The notes: a model not told the origin generated them from the sequence alone. A stretch of DNA of 64,000 nucleotides from Pieris napi (GCF_905475465.1 NC_062238.1:5250501-5314500), one strand, 5' to 3'; positions 23,859 through 36,155 are shown, counted from the first letter of the stretch. A program made the numbers and translations.

Positions 23859-25124
23859 TTCTCCTGCCCTATATGAAAAAATTAGGATTATGATGCTATT
23901 CATAGCCAAACTAAAATTAATCATCTTTGAGGATTAAACTAAAAGTTATACTGTTACCCATTCAATTCCGTTTTCCCAAAGGTTTTAGTTAGTTCAAAAC
24001 GTTGTTTGTATTCAGCTCCTAGTTATAAATATGAGAAGCCTTTGCTTGAACTGAAACTGCCTTGTTCACGCTAAAGTTATTACCCAATATCCTGCTAGAC
24101 GCAAAATGAGCGATTATGAACTTTTCTGAGTGTTTGCTAACCGAAACCTGTGTCGAACTTTAGATTTTAAACGAGCAATTTACAAAATAATTGTTACCTC
24201 CTCTTTAAACTGAGATTTTGTATTTAATAAGTTATAAATTAGCTCAAGTTCATTGGGGTTGCAAAACAAAATGCAAAGAGATTCATTATAACAATATTAA
24301 TTTGATGTGACTAGCGCGTAGTAAGTTATAAATAATTCCATATTTCTCATTTGCGGCTTCGCTCACATCTGTAAGTAAAACACAAAATACATATTTACTG
24401 ATTGCTATCCAGAAACAATAATGTTTTATGCTGATACTGAGTTACAACACATCATAAAATTGTAGCTTCATGAGTATTAACATCATTACCGCATCGTCTG
24501 TAAAAATTTATAGGTGAAAATCACAAATTACGTAATGCAATGCGTAACGGTAACAGTTACGGCAAAGTTTGGCTTAAAACGATACAGTTTGTAAAAAAAA
24601 CATTAGAACACACTTTGAATATTAGGATATTAGTACTCCCAGTAAATAAAGTAAAACAAGAACTTGATTGTGTTTTATATCAAGTAAGAAACTCAATAAG
24701 AACCGTGATTAGTGTCCGTCCTCTCGCGACACGTTCGGAGTGGACGGACGGTCTTGAACTTTTCCCGACAATTACACCACTTGATTTCTTCATTGCTTAT
24801 TACTTCTAATGGAAACTTTTACGGAAATCCAAGTTTCTTTATCTTATTTCTCTCGTATAAAATGTTGCAGTAATTAAAATAAGAGTCACGTGTCGTCTCT
24901 ATGATCTTCGTAGCGTCTCGTAGTACCTTCAAATATATTTTAAATAGATGTGATTATGACTGGTTAATTGTTTATATACAAAATAAATTACGATCATTAA
25001 GAGTATATTAATTAAAATCCTTATGCCCTTTATCCTTACGCGCATAAAAAGGAAAATATACATTTAATCCAATAGTTTTACATTACCTTGGAAGTTAAAT
25101 TTTCAAACTGTTTCTAGTGGAATG

Positions 25125-25257
25125 AGCTGAAAAGTACATGAGTGCACTAGCAAAATGTTTATTAACCATCCAGGTTAATAACATTTTAGTACTCATTTAC
25201 TTTATTTACCGGTAGCTTTGGGAATGTGATTACATTCGCATTATTTACTTTTCAGCT
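25125..25257. repeat. Short inverted-repeat element (mirror copy)
   Basis: Palindrome mirror of 3941-4073, with the same 12-bp terminal inverted repeats and the same internal hairpin. Confidence 0.5.
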
Positions 25258-26575
25258 TTAAAAATATTTTATATCTTAAAATTTCTTGGGACACAAAAAT
25301 AAAATAAGTAGTCAGTATCTTTTCTAATGTACTCGTATCTATTGGACTAAATTTTACTGTCAATATTCGAAATTACCAAGAGATGAAATAACCCAAAAAC
25401 GCAGTCGTAAAAGTTCATATTCCTGTAACGGGGCCATATTGTGAACTACTTTGAATGTCAAGAAACATGTTAAAATCGTTCATATCAAGATTCTAGGCCA
25501 TGTTTTGCTGTAGAAACGAGCGCGACGCGTCGCAAGACCTGTCTGCTCTCATTTTCTTTGCAGGATTCTAAGTGATTGTGCCTGAACACAGTTTTATTCC
25601 TTTTGAACTCGCGCCAGCATTTAAGATCCTATCGTAACATATATTTACCTATAGGAGTTTTCTTTGTGAGAGTCTGAGTTAATCGATGTCTGTGTTTGTA
25701 ATACAGACATACATATAATCAATGTTGTATGATTGAAATTCATACAACTTAATTAGCCTCCGTCTAATTTATTTTAAGTCGGTTGAAGCATCTGAAATAG
25801 TTTTGAAGATATCTGTTATCAGAGAAAAGCAAGAGATCCCTTGAGATCGTATCGAATGAAACTTTTGATTAAAAAAATAGTTTCGTATTTATTTTTTACT
25901 CCGATAGATATCTTGTTATCTCATTTAAGATTCTCCAAACTTGATTACATTCATTTGATCTGATTTGTATAAAAGTACACATTTTATAAATTGCTAGTGT
26001 AGACCCCGTTTCGTCTGATCAACATTGCATAACTGGACTGGGTTTATATAAATCTTTGATGGGTAGTAAAAATAATAGTGGGTGATATAAGCTAGCTGAT
26101 CTCTTTTCAATAAATATTTTATACGCTTACTATCATTTTGTCTGACTATCTATCGTGAAGCAATGGTAAGTGCGAGAACTCTGTCAATAAAACTATCTCT
26201 ATTGGCATTGTCGACAATTTTGAATGCTACTAAAGGTATATCTATCATTCATATTGTCTTTATTCCAGTGCACCTAGCACAGACGGTAAATAAAAAAGCC
26301 ATTAAAAGTTTAAACAACACTCAGCCTAGTTTCAACCAATTAAATGAAAAAGTTTTTCTTCCAGCATTTATCCCGTGTGTGATGTCGAAGTTTGTTTAAC
26401 ATACAAGCCAAATTTTATTGAAAATTTAATAAACAGTTTAAAATAACTTTATTATTAAAAATGTTAAATGTCAAACACATTTAAACTATATTAATAGATG
26501 GTTTAGTTGTAGGCTAAAGAATTGTATTATCTAGCCTATGCCGGTATTTTAGGTCTCCTCATGGCTGAAGTTTGA

Positions 26576-26848
26576 ATGTTACAACTTGCGGTGCGGTGCG
26601 GCGCCGGAGCGGTGCCGCAACGTCATCCTACATACAATTACAATACCATGTTGCACGATGCGATGCGCCGCCGCGCACCGCAAGCGCGCCGAAGTTGTGA
26701 CCTGCGAGACGAGGCGGGGAGGGGTAAAATATATTGCCACACCGCAACGCCCGTTTGGCACCCTATAGCTCGTAATAAAAAAAAAAAGTAATTGCGGTGC
26801 GGCGCTGCACCGCACCGTTAACGCATCGTGTGACCGCGCTCTAACGCA
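26576..26848. repeat. GC-rich MITE-like block (mirror copy)
   Basis: Palindrome mirror of 2350-2622, with the same GCGGTGCGG/CCGCACCGC motifs in inverted order. Its frames are mirror images of those in the left arm. Confidence 0.55.
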
Positions 26849-27725
26849 ACTACGCATTTTTGCCCGTCTGTCGTTTTGAGACTTGTACATCATACACGCC
26901 AATAAATAAATGTCATCAAGTATGAGGTAAAACAGTTAAATAATAACAGAATGAAGGCACAGCCAAGTTGTATAGAGCCTTTCCCATGATTCAAGTAGTC
27001 TGGCAGTTCGCCAGTTTCATATATTTTTTACATACGAATTCACAAACAATGCGGCGAAGGAAGAGTAACGGTTAAGAAAATCGGATTTACGTGCTCAAAA
27101 CTTAGTTATTTCTCTTTCAGCAGCTAAATCTGACAGAGACGTATGTTTTAAAACTTAATCTATTTTTCATGCAATTTATACTAGTACGTGCTTACATTAT
27201 TCAATTCAGAGTTTTAAAAATTATTGTATTCAAAAATGAACTGTCAATTGCTATAGACATCATATTTAAATTTGTCTAAAAAAATATTATTGTCCGGCGC
27301 CACTAACACAACACAAACTTCAGAAATGAAGAGCGCGACTGAAGAAGAATACAAACATTATATAACTGAATATAACTTATTTTGAAATTCTAAAGTTTTT
27401 TAAAAATAAGTTCTAGAAGTGAAATATAGCCCAATGATAAAATAAAGTTAAGAATTAACTAACAACTACTAAGGCTGTTACAATGTTGTTTCACGTATAT
27501 ATAAAAGATCTACTCCACATATGCTATATTTGGTTCTACTTGTACATACTGGTACTACTAGTGTCAAGGCTGCGTTGGACAATAATAGGAACAGCAGAAT
27601 AATAGAGGTCGTAGAAAACAACTACATAATGAGAACTGAGAATTCTTATTTTTAGTTTCTGTGGAAGCTCTTCTTTATCATTTGTTACTATGTGACAGCA
27701 ATTGACAGCTCATTTTTATTATATA

Positions 27726-28082
27726 TCTTCGAATATATAAAATTCTCGTGTCACAATGTTTGTTCCCATTCTCTTCCGAAACGGCTCCACCGATTCTTAT
27801 GTAATTTTTATGCATATTCAGTAAGTCTGAGAATGGGCTACTATCTATCTATCTTTCAACCCCCTAAATGTTAAGGGTGAGCACCCCTAAATTTTTATTT
27901 TTTAGATAATTTTTTGTTTTTATTTTTTTATGATACAGCATACAAAAATACATACAACCCTTAATTATCACCCCTCTATGATCAACCCCTATTTTTCTAG
28001 TAGATAGTTATTTTTATTGAACTAAAAACATGTTTCCTAGAAATATTATACATGTCAAAGCAACGTTTGCCGGGTCAGGTAG
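27726..28082 (+). mobile_element. Small non-autonomous Helitron (mirror copy)
   Basis: Palindrome mirror of the element at 1116-1472, read here on the plus strand from TCTTCGAATATATAAAATTC to GGGTCAGGTAG. It carries the same altered terminus, so both copies descend from one insertion that predates the inverted duplication. Confidence 0.75.
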
Positions 28083-28430
28083 TATATTAATAAATTTCTT
28101 TATTACTGTATAATAATCCAACTTATTTTTAAATTAAATACACCAATGGTCCCTCAACTAAGCCCTTCTGTAAACGTCGACATTTTGATCCGTAAATGAT
28201 TATTTTCCTCGTAACAATGTCAATAATAAAATAAATACATAGTTGTTTTGCCTAAAGGCAGAGGAACATCAAACATTCACATTCTTTTCTTCATTGTGAT
28301 ATGTATCTATCTGAATACTTTTTTAAGCATCTTTTTGGTTCGAGAGTTTTTATTTGGCAAGTATAGGTTTAAAAAGAAATTCCCACGACACCGTCTGAAA
28401 ATCCGGAGTGAAGCCAATATTAATTATGTG

Positions 28431-28676
28431 CTGCCTTGCGATTCTGTAACTCACTTTTCGAACTCACACAGCGGTTTTCGCATCGGCGGTCGCTCTCAAA
28501 TTAGTCGTGAAGCAGTCATTTTATGATTTGGCATTCTGATAAACAATAAACTACTAGCTCCCACCTTTTCAGAATGCGAAATCATAAAATGACTGCTTCA
28601 CGACTGATTTGAGAGCGACCGCCGATGCGAAAACCGTTGTGTGAGTTCGAAAAGTGAGTTACAGAATCGCAGGGCA
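28431..28676. mobile_element. Foldback MITE (copy 2, palindrome mirror of copy 1)
   Basis: Mirror image of the copy at 522-767, brought here by the large inverted duplication rather than by its own transposition. It begins CTGCCTTGCGATTCTG and ends CAGAATCGCAGGGCA. Confidence 0.85.
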
Positions 28677-29350
28677 TAATGGGTAATTTTACAATGAGTT
28701 CTATTTTAAAAAATAGTACTAATATAATAGTGTTTCGTCTTCTACTTAACATATTAGTAGGTTAAACCTATGTAATGTATGAAGAAATTGTCTAGCACAT
28801 ACAGAAGTACCTACTTTAAATACATGTACGTGTCTTTATCCCAGCGAGTTGGAGAACATAATAGGTTTATCAATAACAGATGAAGAAATAACTCTGCCTC
28901 ATACTCCAGGGAAGAGGAATAATTTCAAACAAGGAATTACTCTGAAAATACATTTAATAGGCAGAAAACAAGAAAGGTAAGTCAAGCCTAAGTTGAAGTA
29001 ATTGGCTCAGTGCCAGTCGCAGTGACAATTACACTTTTCGCCTCCTAGAGACACTGTAGATGGGCATTTTCATAGGTTACATGACGGTTTTTATACGTAC
29101 ATATAATAAGTTTTTATTGTTCACAAACAGTTTGGCGAGGTTCGAAACCCAGTTCCCTTTTATAGCCAATAAAATTATTACGGAGTTGCAAATCTGTAAA
29201 GTTCTTTATACTTTTTGTAAAATAAATCGTTTTATTGTCCAACATATTAGAACTGAATTTCTATATACATATATTTATTATGTTATAATTTGGGATGTGT
29301 TATTAGGCTTAAAATTGACTATGTTTAATTACTATAATTATTCGTAATTA

Positions 29351-30111
29351 CGGCCTGGCCACGGGGATCGGCGGTGCGAACCGCGATGCGGGAGGCGAGG
29401 CGACCATTTGCGCGGGGCCGTTTGCAGGCCACGGACCAGTCACGTTTGCCGCCGCGACCAGTAAGGAAGTTCGACAGCGAAATGTCTTTATCGAAATCAT
29501 CTCGATATTGCTTGGAAAGTAATAGCTTTTGGTTCAAGACCTAATATTTGGAGAAATTGTGGAGAATTCCACAAGAAGTATGAGAAATTCAGAATATATC
29601 CAGAATTATTTTTTTGAGTATACCAGAATGAGTATTGAAACCTTCAATTATATTCTTATGAATATTCAACCAGAATTGGAGAAAAAAGTTAATGCAAATA
29701 GAATTTTAAGTGCCGCTGAAAAATAGTTTTTGAGATTAAGGTATATTAAATTAATGCTGTGGATGGCCAGACTTCCAAATAGCTGGTCTAGCCAGTATTT
29801 CAATAACAAAAAACTCTGTATTCATTTTTCGCCGCGACCACGACTAAACTTATTTATTCCCTTCTCTATTCGCCGCGACTGCCGCTCGACTCCGTGGCTT
29901 GCACCGTACTGATTCATGCATTTGTTTCGCTCGCCCGTCGCGACGTCAGTCGCCCGCGCGATTCGCTCGGTACATTTCGCTGGTCGCATCGCTGGTCGCC
30001 GTTGCGCGTGGCTTGATTAGTACATTGCTATGAGTTTATTTCAGTCGCTAGACGCATCGCGGTTCGCACCGCGCGAATATTCGCGTCGGCGAATGTCCCG
30101 TGGCCAGGCTG
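29351..30111 (+). mobile_element. PIF/Harbinger DNA transposon derivative
   Basis: The 761-base element is flanked on both sides by TTA (29348-29350 and 30112-30114), the 3-bp target duplication typical of PIF/Harbinger. The terminal inverted repeats are GCCTGGCCACGGG (29353-29365) and its perfect complement (30097-30109); the two outermost bases match imperfectly. A perfect 20-bp subterminal inverted repeat lies at 29371-29390 and 30053-30072 (GCGGTGCGAACCGCGATGCG). The ends are GC-rich with repeated CGCCGCGAC and GTCGC motifs; the middle is AT-rich and holds a transposase fragment. The element lacks a complete transposase and would need one in trans. Confidence 0.9.
29577..29800 (+). pseudogene. 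Remnant of a PIF/Harbinger transposase N-terminus
   Basis: The reading contains MRNSEYIQNYFFEYTRMS followed by IETFNYILMNIQPELEKK and ILSAAEK, then a TAG stop (29724-29726), then FLRLRYIKLM in the same frame. This matches the start of PIF/Harbinger transposases as I know them: an aromatic-rich segment, an RMS-E-FNYIL helix, a proline-containing I-P-L-K segment, then a PIS/E..L..LRYL segment. Nothing of the DDE catalytic core follows before the element ends. It is a broken fragment inside the non-autonomous element at 29351-30111. The family assignment rests on recalled consensus and on the TTA duplication and TIRs around it. Confidence 0.7.
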
Positions 30112-30827
30112 TTAGTTAGTAAAGCCTAAAGGGGAAGTATTAGCGACCCTTTAATTATTTTAATCGACCTGTCAACATCAAAGACTACCTTCTGTATGGG
30201 TCTCTTAACATTCTCCTAAATTTATCACCATCGCGGCCTATTCCTCTGCTCTCAGTTTTAGAACTCTAGGTATTGGTACTGTATCAGGTGTTCAGTAAAG
30301 GATCTGTGGCTCTTTCAACCATTTGATCCTATCTGTACCTAGATTTGGCACTTGCTGTATGAAAACTACTTAAACATATTGTTATAAATTCACAATAAAT
30401 GAGGTATGAATATTTAACGTCGAAATACACAATATTTTGAGAAATAATTATCAAGTTGGATATCAAATTAACTAGATTTGTTCTTAGTTAAACATTCACA
30501 CCTGAACAAAGCAAACTCTCGGAACTAAATCTAAAGTTTAATTAGAAATATGAACAACGATGATAATTAGGGAGCGTTCTCATATCCATATCCGAACGCG
30601 CGCTTCAAAATATTATCTACCCGAGTAAATTGGTGGAACTCTAACAAGAGTCAAGCTTGGTGGTTCTTAAAACTTTAATTGCTTACAATTGTGTATCTTT
30701 GTATTGCTCTTTGAAATTGCTTAACATTAATGTCAAACCTATTTCATATTGCAATACTAGTAAATACCTAGACGTAAGAGTCTTATAGTTTATGGTTTAT
30801 GGAATCATGACTGCCCCGTTTTAATAT

Positions 30828-30905
30828 CGGTGGCGGTTGTTGGAGGGATGTTTTAATAAATAAAACACTTTTAAGCTAGGTGTCAACTGACTTTAATCAT
30901 TTAAA
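30828..30905. repeat. Dispersed repeat fragment
   Basis: GGTGGCGGTTGTTG, then ATAAAACAC, then AACTGACTTTAATCATTTAA parallels 10583-10670 in order and spacing. The two diverge enough to be independent copies of one family. Confidence 0.5.
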
Positions 30906-31937
30906 ACAAGGGCTAGATAACATAAACTTAGGGGTAGTGGAGTTGAGACGCTGGACTAACAAAAAAACTGTAGCTTATGTATAACTTGTAAATATATATA
31001 TAATATAATCTCGACTTAATCTATTATAGATCTCCAAATGAGTATTTTCGAAAGAAATACGGTAATCAAATTCAATTTTTAGGCCACATAAAACACCCAC
31101 ACACGTCGGTACATTCCCACACACATCTATACAGGCAAATTTTTAGAACTTAATTTACGTCGTATACAACATGTAGTCCGTTTTGGCTATATTTCGATTT
31201 TTCATCCTTTTTTAGATGATGTGAAAAAATCAAATACACGCTACATAATGGACGCCTCACATCGTAGCAATTGTATCAAGTTTATATTGACGGTGACAGT
31301 GGTTAGTTTATTTAATAAATATTAATACGTATGTTTGATTTAATTAACACATTCGGCTGTGTAGACATTTTGGTCACAAGTCTAGTGATTTTCTGCGTCC
31401 CTTTAGAATCTTCAATAAGGAGAAAGCTATTTTGAAAGGGGTTACTTTATATTTGACTTGGTCTTATTATATTGGACATCAAATTAATAAGTAACGAACT
31501 CGATATGACTCAAATTCTAGTTTGCGTTGTGTAGGTATAACTCTCCTGTTCCCAAATGGAATTATAACACAAATTATTTGATTACCAAACTAATACTACA
31601 AACTTTATTGCAACAGAGTTTCCGAATATTATTTGATAGATCTGGTATTTCTATATTACTTGACAAATGAAATCAACGCAACATTGTAAGATTTTAAACA
31701 GCAAACACGTTAGTCTTATGTTAAGAATAATTATTAGTACTTTGCCTACTATTCAAATATTTACTAGAAAACGTGATAAAATTTTTAGACATTAAATCAT
31801 TATATAATTTTCCATTATTGTTTATAATCTGTATATAGTATAAAGATATTATCTCCTTTCAAATTACAAAACAACACCACAATCGTAATTTCAGTGAGAC
31901 TGCTTTATTAGTTTTTGTCTAGTCCGGAAACCCAGTC

Positions 31938-31975
31938 AAGTAGTAAATGATAATTATTATTATCATTTACTACTT
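31938..31975. repeat. Perfect 17-bp hairpin
   Basis: AAGTAGTAAATGATAAT pairs exactly with ATTATCATTTACTACTT around the 4-base loop TATT. No flanking duplication was recognised. Confidence 0.9.
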
Positions 31976-32530
31976 ATTATGACCCTTTCTAATCAATCAA
32001 ACAATTATTTTTTCTCCCGGAATCAAATCCAAACCTCTGAGCTGTAGGGTATCACACTTATAAATTATGTAGTATGTATATATCGACTCTAAATGATAGT
32101 AACGATCCCTAAACAATGTTGCTTTTGTTTTGTTTGCGAGTGGAGCTCATTGTTAAGAGACTTAGCATTCAAGCTGCTCTAAATCTTCACTAACGGCCTT
32201 TTAAAATGCCCTCACATTACTTCCAAATGCTCTTCCTTTGTACTTTGAAAATTGCAATGAATCTTCATGATTTTACTCATTCGTTAATATTATTTATTAT
32301 ATTCTATTGTACAATAAAGTAACTATTTTAATTTAGACTTTGAAGTAAGTAAGTTTTATAGCAATGTCTCTTCAATTCTTATGGGCCCATAATATAATTT
32401 TCTTTGATGGACAGCTAAACCTTATTCTTCAAACTTTATTTAGATTAAGACATGCCCAATTTCTCATGTTGATTTCCTTTCATCATACGAACAAGTTAGC
32501 GCGGGTAGAGGGATAAATTCACTCGTGCTT

Positions 32531-32590
32531 AGCGATTCAAAACCCTGAAAACGTCGAGAGTGGCAAGCTTATCCACTAAACCAACACTAC
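32531..32590 (-). repeat. tRNA-like relic, possible SINE head
   Basis: The minus strand reads GTGTTGGTTTAGTGGATAAG, an A-box-like start close to the SINE heads in this window. A degenerate B box follows (AGGGTTTTGAATCGC). No SINE body was recognised next to it. Confidence 0.4.
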
Positions 32591-32644
32591 ATAATTCTTA
32601 AATAATAAATCAAATTATAAAAACCAGTGTCGCTAAGCCATTTT

Positions 32645-32879
32645 ACGCCTGACCTTCAGATTTATGTAGGTATCTTTTGTAATATTTTGTAATAAGGCAA
32701 GAAGGTGATCAGTAGTTGGTGCCGGACACCATCGTCCGCCGACGAGTTTTTGTAACGAGGAGGTTTTGACGTACCACCAAGTGTTAAATGCGGACATAAG
32801 TTCATTGTTGAACAGCCGGGGATCGTACCTACGACTTCAGAAATGCGAGTCGCACTAAAGCCTATTGGCCAACACTGCT
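32645..32879 (-). repeat. tRNA-derived SINE, diverged copy
   Basis: The minus strand starts AGCAGTGTTGGCCAATAGGC, then GTACGATCCCCGGCTGTTC (B box) and a body ending in the TGATCACCTTCTTGCC segment. It belongs to the same family as 38523-38797 and is strongly diverged. Confidence 0.75.
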
Positions 32880-35230
32880 CTCTAGATCAAAAACATAGTG
32901 CGAAAATTTATCTTTGATGGTTTTACCTTTTCATTCAGTTTTTGTATATATTTTGAGTATCATCTCCGCTGAAATTAAAATTCTAAAAGCGTTTGCCAAT
33001 ATTTTATGTGATAGTCCTTGGTAAGTGAGAGCCGACAACTCAGCGTTATTGGAAAGGGATCACTCGACGTCCATCTATATCAAAAATTACTGGCTTTAAT
33101 GTTTAAAAACGCAATATATATGGGAAATATTTAGTTTGTATAGTATAGTTTTTGTTAATGTTATTTAGTTTAAGGCGAATAAGTTTTAGAATTTTTTCTC
33201 AAAATTTGGAGTTTTTCTATATTCGAACTGCCTGGTCATCTTTTACTATTATATAGATTGTATTATAAATCTTGACCGCAAATTCAATATGAATATACTA
33301 TTAATAAACTAAAAAAACTGTCTATACTAAAAATCTGCTGTATAAAACAAGCGCAGGTTAGTCAATCTTAACTACTTCATACTAATTTTAATTTTCGACT
33401 TTTTACATACACTACTGCTAAGGCATCTTGACTAAACCTCCTGTCCATGTCCAAGATTATGGCTTTATAGAGGTTTTTATATCCAAAACCTAGGGGTAAT
33501 CAGCACTAAAAAACACACTATCAGAGTTTAATAGTTTAATATTAGGGTTATTGTCTAATAATAAAATTTATACGTTGAACATGTTTAGCCATCGCCGCAT
33601 ATCGCTTAAAACAGTGTCACCGCACACCGGGTCCTTTAAAACAAAATGTACCTAAGGACGCCAAGTAATTTCCTCGCCTCTCAGATCGCATTATCTGTAT
33701 AACTGATACAAATGATCCGCAGTTCCGCCGGGACGTGCCAAAATGGCTAAATTAAAACAAAGTTACACTTTGCTGCTAAAATTTGGTGCGTATATAAAAA
33801 GCCACAAAGTGCGAGGTTCGCCTGGCGGGCCTCCAGCCTACCCCGCGGCTTGTCAAGCCAACAATTCACACCCTTTTTGTTCAAAATTTGAACGACAACA
33901 AAATAAATAAGAACATTTTTATTCATTATTCACTTACAAATTTTTACATATCATTAAACCTATTTAAACCATTAACAATAGACAGTCGGTATAATATATG
34001 GAATTTTATGTTTTCAGTAATAGTTTCAAACAAAACAGTGCATAACTAATAAATGATTACATAATCATAGTTCACAAAACATTAGCTCGATATATTACAC
34101 GCATAAACAGTACACGAACTAAATTGTATGTTTTACCAACGTAACACGATCGTTTGAGCGTAATGGTACATCGAAATTATGTCCGCGATGCGAACGCGAG
34201 CTGCGGGGATAATTCACGGTTGGTGCGCACGTTCTAAATGTTATTTCCAGGGGAAATGTGAGAAAACATCTCAAAAGCAAATTATAAGTGAAAGAACTAA
34301 AGCCCGGCTTCAACTATAAAATATTTGCATCCAAACGAGGGCGGAGCAACAATAAGATGGAAATGCAAAATCCTACTCCACATTAATGCATACTCCCGGT
34401 CCGCTAATAGCTAGAGAACTCGTTTATTTTAAATGAAATCGGACTTAGCTTTCAAGAGAGTTTTAGAATGGATATAATACGGCCATTTGTAATCCTATTT
34501 GATCCTCAGTTATTTAAGGGCTAATGTCGACTCGATTTGCCTAAAATTACAAGAACAAGTATACTTTCATTCGTATTAGTAGATCTTTCCTTAAATTTAT
34601 ATGAAAAACTTCCTAACAATATTGTTTCGTCAGATCTTCGTGTGAAACCATGTGTGTTACATAAAAAGTGGGAAATAGTTGCGCGATGTGCGTTCAAATA
34701 GCCATAAATATTGATAATAATCAACGCTTTTCCATACCGAATACCAATAAATTTTAATTGTATAATGTATAATATTACTAGTTTAAGTTTGGCCTATGTA
34801 TGCCGTAAATAAATATAAAACTCATACCAAATTTCATATTTTCCTTTAATATTAAACCTTTTTGTTTATATAAATAAATTATTCTACGAAGGGAAAATCT
34901 TCTTTGTATTAAAAATTTTAAGCTTACTTTACCAACGGTTTTCGGTCGTAGGTTCGAGTTTTAAGTGTGACGAAGCACGGAATTACTTAGAAATTCCTTA
35001 TTTCTCTAATAATAAACCCTCTATGGGATTTAACTCGGTCGTCAAGCGTCAACGGCCGATATTTTGAAACTCTCTTTGACACAATCTACATAAAAAATGA
35101 GCCAAGGTTTCGTGGTCCGCGACACGCCGCTAAATGAGGCTTTTGAAGTTCTCTGTTTGCATAAAATCAGGCAGTTTTTTTAACTTTCCCTGGCCTTTTG
35201 TCAACGGTTAACGCTTGTAGTTAATTCATC
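32880..35230. other. Unassigned sequence
   Basis: Nothing is recognised. A less AT-rich patch at 33590-33880 includes TATATAAAAAG at 33791-33801, which resembles a TATA box, but no gene start follows. Frames at 34119-34313 and 34521-34724 have no recognisable motif. Confidence 0.5.
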
Positions 35231-35242
35231 TAAACTAAATAT

Positions 35243-35268
35243 GTATATATATATATATATATATATAT
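35243..35268. repeat. (TA)n microsatellite
   Basis: An uninterrupted alternating TA run of about 25 bases. Shorter TA runs follow at 35296-35360 and 35617-35630. Confidence 0.9.
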
Positions 35269-35344
35269 CATCCAGACTCTAGAAGCAAGTCTATCTATAT
35301 ATAAAGTCATATACAATATATATAGTCATCTAGCAAGACTAGAA

Positions 35345-35560
35345 AACATAGATATATACTAATATTATAAAGAGAAAAAATGTTATGCTAGTAACGAATA
35401 AACTCTAAAGCAACTTGACCGATTTCAATTTACAAATGCTATGTTATCCCTGAGATATTTATTTCCAAAATATTTTAAAATAAAATTTTCAGTGGTTAGA
35501 ATGCGAGCGTCTTACCCTTAAACTATAAGGCTTAGTATCCGTTTCACGGGTTTTATTTTA
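35345..35560. repeat. Probable small transposable-element fragment
   Basis: ATACTAATATTATAAAGAG, then AACGAATAAACTC and CTTGACCGATTT resemble the start of small lepidopteran elements. The later piece GTGGTTAGAATGCGAGCGTC looks tRNA-derived. The boundaries are not clear. Confidence 0.4.
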
Positions 35561-35900
35561 CCCTCCCGTATATCATTTCAGTACATTTTGCTGAGATTGC
35601 TTGACTTTACACTTTTATATATATATATATGTAGAAGTGTAATTATGTCTATATAGAAATTTCGTAATTCCATTTGTAAATTTGTCTGCGTATCGGTATT
35701 TCGCTGTACGCTTTCTAGTTGGTAACCAGATAAATGCGGTAACACCGCGTCAATCAACGTCTAATCGCAGCCGATGAAACCATTAAACGTTAGGTATAAG
35801 TAAGTAATTTATTTATTTTAAACCATCTACAGTAATAAATGTTATAAATTCAGATTCAATTTTTTGTTTCAATAGATACGCAAAATCTAGCAAAATTTTG

Positions 35901-36155
35901 CAGTGTGGACACCACAGGCTTCAGCGTGCGATTCTCATCCCTGAGGTCGTAGGTTCGATCCCCGAACCTGTGCATCAATTGACTTTCTTTCTATGTGCGC
36001 ATTTAACATTCGCTCGAACTGTGAAGGAAAACATCGTGACAAAAAGTCGACGGCGTGCGTCAGGCACAGGATCACCTACTTGCCTATTAGATTAACAAGT
36101 CATGAAACAGATACAGAAATCTGAGGCCCATACCTAAAAAGGTTGTAGCGCCTCT
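35901..36155 (+). repeat. tRNA-derived SINE
   Basis: It starts CAGTGTGGACACCACAGGC (A box mutated), then GGTTCGATCCCCGAACCTG (B box), then a body with TCTTTCTATGTGCGCATTTA, GGAAAACATCGTGA and CACCTACTTGCCTATTAG. It ends near GGTTGTAGCGCCTCT. Pol III transcription and LINE-dependent mobility are the family norm. It overlaps a 65-codon frame that is not a gene. Confidence 0.85.

Larger units (their letters stand above)
14985..29198 (-). repeat. Right arm of giant near-perfect palindrome
   Basis: Reverse-complement copy of bases 1-14214. The inner boundary is sharp: G at 14985 pairs with C at 14214 and the next inward bases do not pair. The base at 29198 pairs with base 1, so the arm may continue beyond 29198 with its partner outside the window. 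All repeats listed for the left arm have mirror copies here in the opposite orientation. Identity this high means a very recent inverted duplication, ongoing gene conversion between arms, or a fold-back assembly error; the sequence alone cannot decide. Confidence 0.97.
30115..32530. other. Unassigned sequence with one dispersed repeat and one hairpin
   Basis: It holds a copy of the GGTGGCGGTTGTTG repeat (30828-30905) and a perfect hairpin (31938-31975). A less AT-rich stretch at 30178-30365 could be an old retroelement piece, but no frame was recognised. The rest is AT-rich and unassigned. Confidence 0.5.

Noticed and set aside
33791..33801. TATATAAAAAG as a promoter
   Set aside because: No transcription start motif, no frame and no conserved context downstream. 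Such strings are common in AT-rich DNA.
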